DNA from: Hyalella azteca
Lineage: Eukaryota; Arthropoda; Malacostraca; Amphipoda; Hyalellidae
Assembly (NCBI RefSeq): GCF_000764305.2
Contig: NW_025932839.1
Coordinates: 149,108-213,107 of the forward strand
Length of the DNA: 64,000 nt
Direction of reading: 5' to 3'
A program made the position numbers and the translations under genes. The notes under the pieces are model-generated. The model searched no databases. It saw only the letters and a program-made list of their open reading frames with translations, and was not told where the DNA came from. Below are positions 55,848 through 64,000 of the stretch, piece by piece; positions within the stretch are counted from its first letter, which is position 1, and every line of letters starts with the position of its first letter.

Positions 55848-58800
55848 GTCTTTTTTATTAAATACAATTGATTTTTTAGCAAGGATATTAAATAAGAACT
55901 GGCTTTAGCACTTGTGTGTAATTGTATATATTGGTCTGTGATAAAAAATTAGGTCATTTCTGAATTTGTCTACAATTTTCTTTCACATATTGCAAGATTT
56001 TTTTTGGTTTGCTGCTGTTATACCTTAACCCATTAGCGGGTAATTTACCAAATATGGTCACTTAAAATCTTTCAAAAGAGGATAGCTTGTCCCATTGTGA
56101 TTGTGTCTATGTTATCACACCTCTGCCAATCTCCAATCATCTGCCCATCCATCCATACATGGCATCACCCATGGCCAGGAATTAAAATAGCTTCATTTAA
56201 ATGGAAGTTATGTCCCAGAAAATTAAGTTGATGCTCTCCACATTTTTTACAAAGTTAGAAAAAGCAATATCAATTCAATTCATTTAAAGTAGCTTGAGAA
56301 GGTTAAATCAAATAGCAGCTTGTTAGTTTCCCTATGCATTTGAATTAATAAATTAAAAATTTCAATTTGTTTTAGCATCGTGATTGGATTTAATAAAATT
56401 ATCCGCTACAGTATTTACTCCAGTATTGTGCAAAATTATGAAAAATGCAAAATAGTAAATTCATCGTTTAATTGCTCATATTTTCTCGCAGTGGCTCCAG
56501 AAATTCACTTTCTGCACATTTCTTCTATACTTGCCTGCAAAAGGGTTAAGTAGAAGTAAATTGTTATCAATTATTCAAGGGTTTGGTAAAAGTCTGTCAC
56601 TTAGATTCTAGCTTAGCTTGAAAGCCTATTTAACAGCCTTGAGCTTGGAATCATAACCAAGCTAAACGAATGCTTGAAAATTTATACAATTATAATGTTC
56701 AATTTCATACATTAAATATTTGGGACAGAAATAAATTCGTATCTTCAGGTTCCTGGAAAGCATTTGCAGATGTTAAATTTTCCTATATTTTTAGTCAAAT
56801 TTTTAACCTGTGTTTTGGAAGCCTCGGCTATTGCCTTGTAAAATTTTGAAGCAAAATTCTCTCATAGTAATATATCAAGCAAACTTCTGATACTGCATTT
56901 ATGCCCTTTTTTATTCCTGAATCAAGTTCAGTTGTGGGATTCTTAAATATATACATATACTATAGCGCAGTTTGTGAAGGACTCCAATAACTAATAATGC
57001 TCATGGCTGAATTGATTATTCTTGCTCATTTGATTTAGTACTCAGGTTTGATTTAGTACGTGTATTCAAAATTGATGCAGTCAATAACCATGGAATGTAT
57101 AATGAGGACTATTGTTATAAATAGTGCCAGTTTCTCAAATATCTTTGGGGGCATTACAGAAGTGGTCGTTCTTTGGTGTGTTTGATGGTCACGCTGGAGC
57201 CAGGGTATCCGCACACTGCAGCGAGCATCTCCTGCACAGCATCATGGAGGAAGAACAACTCAAAGTATGTCTTGCTAACACTTTTTAGTTTGTAAATGTA
57301 AATAGCATTTGTTTATATGTATTCTTATCAAGTGTTACGGAGTAGCAGTCACTGGCAACACTGGTGCGACACCTTGTTATTCCACAACTGAAAGGTGGCT
57401 ATCCTGCAATCATTCAGTGCATCATGTATGGTAATAGCATTTATATAGCTGCTAAATCATTGCCACTATTAATTTCTATATTTCAATGATAAGGTAGATA
57501 TAGTTATTGAAGCACCATCCATAGCTATGCTGCCAATAGTAAAGTTTCTTTTGTTGCCACTTTCAAATCATGCTCCTATACCTTGTGTTTAGAAATTATT
57601 TTAAGTGTGCTTGAAATTAGCTATCCATGACCTTAACTAAACCCCAGGTATTGTATGCTATCGATCACATGCTATATACTCTGATAAATAAATGGGTTAA
57701 ATTTCCAAAATAGTGATAAGCTTTCTAAGTTTGGCATTGATATGCCTATTTGCCCAGTCTAGCTAGTATAAGCTGCACCATGCAGAAGTGTAGGGTAAAG
57801 TGCTATGAGGACAACGAGTCAAACATTTCTCTGAGTGTGTGTTTAATAGCATTGCGGATGTGCAGGCCAAACTCCTGACACAGACGGGGTCGCAGGAGGA
57901 GGAGGATGAAGTGGAGATCGTGAAGGCGGCCATCACACGAGGATTCCTCAAGCTCGATGACGCCATGAGACAAATGCCCGAGGTATTGTATTTTTGCTTT
58001 TATTGAACCTTGATTATCATGATTTGTATTGTTGGGATTTGGCGTGAGACAGCCTACACTTTATGCTGGAGGGTAGTACTGTTGTCCATTGATGGTTATT
58101 GATAACCCTTGGGACCTTGTCATACCAAGAAGCCTGCGTTGTGCAGGACAGCCACCACCCGATCTGGCTCAGACCAAATTTGCGCGACCAATGTAATGCA
58201 GGCCCGGAACCTGGGTGCTGCCAGCTCTGGGCACTCCAGCGGAATATATTTGAGTCTGGGCAGTGTACGACATTGGGGTCATAGGTCTGAGGGAGTGTTG
58301 TCCAGACGGTGTTTGTAGGCATATAGTGAGTGATGGTGGCCATAGCAGAATCTGCTGAAGTGCACCCTGCCTGCACGGTTTTACTGCTGTTTTGTGTGGC
58401 TGATGTCTGGTGGTGTGTCTTCTATAATATTGTTATTGGTGGATTTGAGAGTTTGTTCCAGCTTAAATCTGCGTGTGTATGTTTGATGAAGTTGGCTAGG
58501 TTGGTGGGCGGAAGTATGGAGTTGAGTATTGTGAGGTAGTAGTTATGTGGAGTGTTAGCTATTTGTCTGGGTGTTGGGGGTAGGTGCTGAAGGTGATGGT
58601 AGGGGCTAAGGGGATTGTAGAGTGCTGATGCAAGGAATTGGTTGCCTTTCATATCTAGGTGTTCTTTCAGAAGGAGGACCTTGGTTTCTGCATGAACGTG
58701 GCTGGATGGTGTGGTTTGGGTGCTGCCAAGTACGTTTCTGTACTTGGCCGCGCAGTGCTGTGTTGTTTGTAGGTGGTTGCGAAGTGTGGGTGAGATAACG

Positions 58801-61800
58801 GGAGCCCAGGCTGAACTGGCTTAGTCCAGTTCTGAGCCTATACCATATTGTTTGTACACTTTTGTCAGGGTTTCTTTGTTCTGTCAGAATGTTGTTCCTG
58901 TGAGAGCTCTAAGTGTGTTTAGCTTAAGTCTGTAATTTGTTTTTATGTTCTACATGTGTGGCCCGAAAGACATGTAAGTGTTGCAAGTAATACCTAGAAT
59001 CTCGTTTTCATGTGTGTGTGGTATGATGGTGTTGTTTAGAGTGACTGTGTGTCTGTGTTGATGCTCCTTTGTGTGGCTTGTTAGTAGCGTGCATGTTGAT
59101 TTAGTGGGGGCTACTTTGAGTCTGTTGCGTGCTAGCCAGCCCTCTAGTTGTGTGATGTAAGGTTGTACTTGTGTGGAGCATGTGTTAGCATTGGTGTGTG
59201 TTGATGTAATTGTGATGTCTGCATAAGACAAAATGCGAGTGTTGTCTGGTGGGGCTGGAATGTCATGCATGTAAAGGTTGAAAAGTGTTGGTGAGAGGAC
59301 TGATCCTTGGGGTACTCCGTTTGGTATGTTCTTTGTGTGTGATGATGTGCCATTGTAGTGAACGAATGACTGTCTGCTTAGTAGTTGACAAGCCAACGTT
59401 TGGTGTTGTTATGTAGTGTTGTATTGTAGATTTTGTCTATGAGTAGGAGGCGCGGTATGGCATCATTTCTCTGCTAAAGTCGATTGTAATCAGGAGAGTG
59501 CAATGCGCGGAGCGCTTGTAGTTCATACCGTCGTGTATGCGTCGGAGTCAATGCCTTTTGTATATGTTGTGTGAGGTGGGCGAGGAGTGTGGTGGTGGAG
59601 TGATGGGTTCTGTAACCGTGTTGTGTGGGTGAGAGGGGAATGTGAGGCGTGGTTATGGAGAGTATGAGGCGCTCTACAACTTAAGCTGATGTGCAGAGGA
59701 GTGTAATGGGCCTGTAGGAGGCTGCCTCTGTGGGAGGTATGTTTGGTTTCAGGAGGGTATGATTATGCCAGTTTTCCAGATTGATGGTATGATGCAGTGG
59801 GCGTATGTAAAGTTGGATATATTTGTGAGCGTGGTGATGCTAGTGGGCCAAGGTGCTTAAGATGAATGTTTGAGATGTTGTCTGGCCCCATGGCTGAAGA
59901 ATTTTTGAGCTGTTTTATGACGCGTGAGGTGTCTGATGTCGAGGCAAGAATGTTAGTGTTGTCAAGTGAAAATTTGTGCTTGCGTCTGTGAATTTGTCTG
60001 TCTGCTCTGCGATTTGGCAGATGACTGATAATTGCAAGGTGGTTTCTTTCTATGTTGGACTGATGTTACCGTGAAAATATGGTATCCGAGGCGGAAATTG
60101 ATGAACGAGTCGCCTGTTGGTGTTAGTGAGACTGTGAATTGTTCTATATAGTTTTGAGGAGACGGTGCTGTGGTTTATAGTGTTGCCATAAACTGCTCCT
60201 AGCATTGCTTCTGTTTACTTATTAATGAAATTTTCATTTGATGTATTTAGTTTGTGAATGTGATGTATGGTTGCCTGTGATTGTGGTGACGCTGTGTGTC
60301 ACAAGTTCTGCCGCATTCTGATGTTCTGGTCTATGGGGAGAGAGGGCTAGAGGGAATGTCAGGTTGCGTCATTTGAGCTACGTGATGTGAAGGTTGAAGG
60401 CCCTCCTAGAGAGGTCTCGCCGCGACGTTAATGCGCCGCCAATAGCGAGTCCATCGGCGGTTGCCGATGGTTAAGGAGCAAAGGATCAGGTCTGCTTAGG
60501 TCGCGTTGAGACACGGAGAGAAAAGGAATCTAGAGACGGCATCTCTGTTAGGAACGGAGGTGATTCTGAGTGCTACTGGGCAGTCAGATTTGAATTGGTC
60601 GGATGGTTTTGGAATTGTGATAGGAGGTAGAAGCTCTCGTCATCCCTCGCTGATCTGAAGTTTATTATAAATGCTGCAAGGAGAAACATGTGAAAGGCAG
60701 TCTTAATAACGATCATATTATTTTTTCTGTTGATATCTGTCTTTTAGGTGGCGAGTGGCGAAGACAAAAGTGGCACCACTGCGGTATGCAGTTTGATTTC
60801 ACCCACCCACGTCTACGTCGCCAACTGCGGTGATTCTCGTGCTGTGCTCTACCGAAAATCCGGCATCGGCTTCAGTACCAAAGACCACAAACCTTTCAAC
60901 CCGTGTGAAAAAGAACGCATCCAGAACGCTGGTGGCTCAGTCATGATCCAGAGGGTGAACGGCTCACTCGCTGTTTCTCGAGCCCTTGGTGATTTCGAGT
61001 ACAAGAACGTGGAGGGCAAGTCCCAATGTGAACAGCTCGTCTCCCCTGAACCTGAACTTTACGTCGAGAGGAGAAGAGACGACGATGAGTTTCTTGTGCT
61101 TGCTTGTGATGGCATATGGGATGTTATGACCAACGAAGATGTTTGTAATTACGTTAGGTCAAGGTTCTTGGTCACCAGTGACGTCGAGCTTATCACCAAC
61201 CAGGTTATAGATACCTGCTTTAATAAGGTAATTTGCTCAGGTTATAGTACCTGCTTTATTGAGGTAATTTGCTCAGGTTATAGATACCTGCTTTAATATG
61301 GTAATTTGCCTAGGTTATAGTGTACTTGCTTTATGAAGGTAATTTGCCCAGGCTGTAGATACCTGCTTTAATAAGGTAATTTGCCTAGGTTGTAGATACA
61401 TGCTTTAATATGGTAACTTGTTCTGGTTTTTATTACTAAATCAAGCCACATATCTGTTGAACCTTTGGTGAAGTTTGCCAAGTTCTAAGCTACTTTATTA
61501 AAAATAAGCCAGAATCAATTAATAAGAATAACCATTGAGGACATCATGATTAAGTCGTCCCTATTACCCAGCGAAAATTAATAATTCACATTGTTCAATA
61601 TGGCGCGAACTTAGCATTATGGTTACGCTTCTCCGGTACTGGACTAGCTTAACATTACATGCAAGTTCTATGACATCTACTATCCAATCAGATGACATCT
61701 GCTATCCAATGTGATGACATCTACTATCCAATGTGATGACATCTGCTATCCAATGTGATGACATCTACTATCCAATGTGATGACATGTACTTTGTTATTA

Positions 61801-63828
61801 GAAACATACTGCGATTGTAATGACTGTGATGTGTGCAGGGCAGTCGCGACAACATGAGTGTGGTGATCATAGCGTTCCCCAACGCCCCGAAGGTGGACGA
61901 GGCCGCCGTTGCTAGGGACGCCGCCCTTGATGCCGCCATTGAGAAGAAAGTAACAGGTGCGAACTGAATTTGAATTGTACACTCAGAAACATTGATAGAG
62001 TTCTGTCCTAATAGCGATGCACTTCTTGCCCTTGTGTGGTGCATCTCACTCCGTTTTTCCTGCAAAAATAAAAACTTTTTTTGTGTCACTTTTAGGACAA
62101 TAGGATCCGATTTATTTTTCTGGGTTTATCTCTCATAATTAGAGAATGTTAATACTATGAGTTAAGTTAGCTGTCCCACTAGCCACGTGCTGCTGTTTAA
62201 ACTATCAAATGTTATCTTTGATAAGAAGCAAGCATGTTTTAGTATAATGGATTATTCGCTTGTTTTGCCTACTTCTTGATTTCGGTTGCAATGAGAATTT
62301 TCAATGAATGATGAATGTTTTCGAAATGAATCCTGAGTCCTGACTGAATAAGATGTAAACTTTTTAAAATTTATTGTAAATTATAGTATTCATTTTTTTA
62401 TACTGTGTCTACACTAGTTTCTTGTAAACAGATGCTTTAAAAAATTTTTTTTCGGGAGGTGAAATACTTTCGATTTAAATGTTGCAAAATAAGACAAGAT
62501 CAACTTGTTATTTTTGGGTACAGTGACAATTGTGAAGTTTGTAGAAAAAATTTTTAAATGTTGCTAATTAACTAGGATGGAGTTTCTATTTCTAACTAAA
62601 GTGATGTAGTTGTGATGGTAATGTTATTAGAGGGGTTATTAAGATTTGCTAAATAAGCAAGATGAAGTCATTTCTTTACCAAATTGACATAATTATGATG
62701 ATAATGTCACTATATAAGTTAATTCTGACTGTGTTGTGAGCAGAAGTGTGCAGGCGGCCGCTGTCGGTGAGTCTGCCGCAGATCATGCAGGTGCTGGACG
62801 ATGAGAACCTCCCGGACCTGCCTCCTGGTGGCGGGCTGGCGTCCAAGTGAGTGGTGGGGGCTGGCGTCCAAGTGAGTGGTGGAGGCTGGCGTCCAAGTGA
62901 GTGGTGGAGGCTGGCGTCCAAGTGAGTGGTGGAGGCTGGCGTCCAAGTAAGTGGTGGAGGTCTCTTATGTGGTTTTGAGATAGCTTTGAAAGTGTGCTGG
63001 TTGCGGTGGTGATGGTGATGGTGTTATTGCACATCACTGAGGTGTTCATCATATCTGGCATCACTGAGCCGCTGCTCCGTAAGTTGTGGCCTGGGTGTGT
63101 TTGACGGTGAAATGCGTGAATTATTCTGTATGTTACGGGGTTCAGCACATCTTTCTGCGTCGTCTGTGTGCAGACTTGTGTTGCGTTATTATCGTATACT
63201 GTTATTAAATATTAGCTTTTCATATATAAAGTAATTAACGTGTTTCACTGTCCTCCTCCCTTCCCTCTACTGCTCCAGTGCAGTGTGGAGGTCATTGGGT
63301 ACATGGTGATGACGTGGAGGTCATTGGGTACATGGTGATAACGTGGAGGTCATTGGGTACATGGTGATAACGTGGAGGTCATTGGGTACATGGTGATGAC
63401 GTGGAGGTCATTGGGTACATGGTGATAACGTGGAGGTCATTGGGTACATGGTGATGACGTGGAGGTCATTGGGTACATGGTGATAACGTGGAGGTCATTG
63501 GGTACATGGTGATGACGTGGAGGTCATTGGGTACATGGTGGTGACGTGGAGGTCATTGGGTACATGGTGGTGACGTGGAGGTCATTGGGTACATGGTGGT
63601 GACATTCTGTCTATGTGAACATTATAATGCTTATCGAGTGATGGTGTATGGTTATGCAAGAGATTTTAATGTGTAATTAAGTTTGAGATCTCGTGACTGT
63701 GTATATTTTGGTGTGCTTGTTTAATTAATGTGTTGACTGTAGTGCAGTTAATTTTATTATTGTGTTGTTGCAGGCAGGAGTTGGTGGACAGCATCTTCCG
63801 TAAACTGCGGCCAGACTGCGCTAACTCT
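55695..63828 (+). CDS. PPM1A: PP2C-type Ser/Thr phosphatase PPM1A/PPM1B-like (seven coding exons, 3' end outside window)
   Basis: Metal-dependent protein phosphatase of the PPM1A/PPM1B group (Drosophila alphabet). It removes phosphate from Ser/Thr in stress-kinase and other signalling pathways, in cytosol and nucleus. The joined exons (55695-55847, 57160-57264, 57866-57982, 60748-61227, 61839-61956, 62744-62846, 63774-63828) keep one frame for 377 residues; human PPM1A has 382, so only a short tail is missing. Key residues are visible: MGALLEKPK at the N-terminus (a Gly2 myristoylation-type start), R33, E37 and D38 in [13 protein letters not shown]60/G61/H62 in FDGHAG, D131 in [31 protein letters not shown]246 in ACDGIWDV and D289 in [20 protein letters not shown] and the following helix match the family's C-terminal helical domain. 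All introns are GT-AG. Minisatellites sit on the borders of exons 1, 4, 6 and 7, and intron 3 hosts a LINE. Confidence 0.95.
57160..57264 (+). CDS. PPM1A: phosphatase coding exon 2
   Basis: 35 codons after TTACAG, up to CTCAAA then GTATGT. Encodes [19 protein letters not shown], including the metal-binding Asp-Gly of DGHAG. Confidence 0.95.
57866..57982 (+). CDS. PPM1A: phosphatase coding exon 3
   Basis: 39 codons after GTGCAG, up to CCCGAG then GTATTG. Encodes an acidic linker (SQEEEDEVE) and the [13 protein letters not shown] helix of the PP2C fold. Confidence 0.9.
58017..60430 (-). mobile_element. Jockey-type LINE remnant in intron 3
   Basis: Minus-strand frames carry non-LTR reverse transcriptase sequence. 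The frame 58950-59396 has [20 protein letters not shown] followed by SYADITITS, where the normal YADD has lost one Asp. Upstream pieces in other frames read [11 protein letters not shown], then [21 protein letters not shown]. The downstream frame 58017-58376 is the element's C-terminus ([16 protein letters not shown]). Frameshifts, stops and the damaged active site show it is dead. It lies antisense to the host gene between exons 3 and 4. Confidence 0.85.
60748..61227 (+). CDS. PPM1A: phosphatase coding exon 4
   Basis: 160 codons, the largest exon. It begins after CTTTTAG with GTG (Val, not a start codon) and ends TTTAATAAG before GTAATT. Carries [48 protein letters not shown] and ACDGIWDVM, the catalytic core. 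Its last 27 bp plus the donor are repeated in tandem into the intron. Confidence 0.97.
61201..61420 (+). repeat. 37-bp array formed from the exon 4 end and its splice donor
   Basis: Six units start at 61201, 61238, 61274, 61311, 61349 and 61386. Unit 1 is exon (codons for QVIDTCFNK) plus the first intron bases. Each later unit keeps CTGCTTTA...RGGTAATTTGC, including a GTAATT (last unit GTAACT) at the donor position. Confidence 0.93.
61683..61790. repeat. 22-bp array TGATGACATCTACTATCCAA
   Basis: Five units in intron 4, shortly before exon 5. Confidence 0.94.
61839..61956 (+). CDS. PPM1A: phosphatase coding exon 5
   Basis: Starts GGCAGTCGC after GTGCAG and encodes [19 protein letters not shown] with the last catalytic Asp. 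I place the donor at ACAG then GTGCGA (GT at 61957), leaving one base of a split codon, because this joins exon 6 in frame. The alternative donor GTAACA at 61950 would bring a stop in exon 6. Confidence 0.85.
62744..62846 (+). CDS. PPM1A: phosphatase coding exon 6
   Basis: Begins after GTGAGCAG and ends GCGTCCAA before GTGAGT. Encodes [20 protein letters not shown] and GLAS of the C-terminal helical domain. The last Lys codon is split with exon 7. Confidence 0.88.
62824..62958 (+). repeat. 25-bp array formed from the exon 6 end and its splice donor
   Basis: The unit GGCTGGCGTCCAAGTGAGTG plus GTGGA is repeated so that five donors occur at exact 25-bp spacing: 62847, 62872, 62897, 62922 and 62947. 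Four read GTGAGT and the last reads GTAAGT. Confidence 0.95.
62959..63284. other. intron 6 sequence with strong 3' splice site
   Basis: A long pyrimidine tract, TCCTCCTCCCTTCCCTCTAC then TGCTCCAG, ends at 63280 but no conserved phosphatase exon follows it. Confidence 0.4.
63285..63605. repeat. 29-bp minisatellite in intron 6
   Basis: Eleven units of GTGGAGGTCATTGGGTACAT then GGTGATGAC (variants GATAAC, GGTGAC). It begins about 5 bp after the strong acceptor-like site. Confidence 0.96.
63774..63828 (+). CDS. PPM1A: phosphatase coding exon 7
   Basis: Starts after TTGTTGCAG with the G that completes the split Lys codon. Encodes [18 protein letters not shown], matching the end of the helical domain, and is followed by GTGAGT. 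Confidence 0.88.
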
Positions 63829-63829
63829 G

Positions 63830-64000
63830 TGAGTACCTGCACCTGCTACCTGCACGCACTACCTGCACCTGCACCTGCACCTGCACCTGCACGCACTACC
63901 TGCACCTGCTACCTGCACGCACTACCTGCACCTGCACCTGCACCTGCACGCACTACCTGCACCTGCACGCACTACCTGCACCTGCACGCACTACCTGCAC
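63830..64000. repeat. array of TACCTGCACCTGCACGCAC
   Basis: ACCTGC-based units of 6-19 bp begin at intron base 6 after the exon 7 donor and run off the window. Confidence 0.95.

Noticed and set aside
60748..61296. Separate phosphatase gene starting at 60748 and ending at 61296
   Set aside because: The first codon is GTG right after a 3' splice site. It is an internal exon, and the frame after 61227 runs into repeated intron sequence.
61950..61956. Exon 5 donor at GTAACA (61950)
   Set aside because: It gives a stop soon after joining exon 6; the GTGCGA donor 7 nt later restores the family's C-terminal sequence.
62676..63148. Minus-strand proline/His-rich frames
   Set aside because: Antisense of exon 6 and of its 25-bp array.

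Overview
This is a repeat-dominated, AT-rich piece of an animal nuclear genome. Spliced coding exons with GT/AG borders, a Penelope-like element, a Jockey-type LINE, Tc1-like fragments, a tRNA-derived SINE and very many minisatellites point to an arthropod. I would guess a crustacean, but that is inference. One run of 820 Ns (23643-24462) interrupts the sequence. By rough addition, more than 40 tandem arrays with units of 5 to 67 bp fill on the order of 11 kb. Most long open frames in the window are translations of these arrays, not genes.

Left part (1-24.6 kb). It opens with a chain of tandem arrays (1-2.4 kb, 3.2-3.6 kb). Next is a large inverted repeat (4436-7213) whose two arms each carry a C-terminal fragment of an oxysterol-binding-protein-related gene; the left arm is open and the right arm is frameshifted. 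A TATA-type core promoter with a short untranslated first exon lies on the minus strand near 9260-9390. A 5'-truncated Penelope-like retroelement (reverse transcriptase plus GIY-YIG endonuclease) occupies 9949-11487 on the minus strand. Further arrays, a LINE 3' end and a dimeric SINE follow.

Middle part (24.6-50 kb). No host protein gene is recognisable. It holds a second Penelope fragment (26.3-26.8 kb), a 22-bp array of about 35 units (31.7-32.5 kb), and a rearranged Tc1-like element (33.8-35.2 kb) that has itself spawned minisatellites. It also holds a 17-bp array of about 74 nearly identical units (42.9-44.2 kb) and one intact tRNA-Lys(UUU) gene inside a minisatellite (46.6 kb).

Right part (50-64 kb). 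Nested non-autonomous TA-flanked DNA transposons (50015-52675) precede the only clear host gene, a metal-dependent PP2C-type Ser/Thr phosphatase of the PPM1A/PPM1B (Drosophila alphabet) group. Seven coding exons are visible from 55695 to 63828 and the last exon or exons lie beyond the window. A decayed LINE sits in its third intron. The most unusual feature of the window is that three exon borders of this gene are the founder or end unit of a minisatellite, so splice sites are repeated in tandem: before exon 1, after exon 4 and after exon 6. Another array starts directly after the exon 7 donor, and another follows a strong unused-looking 3' splice site in intron 6.
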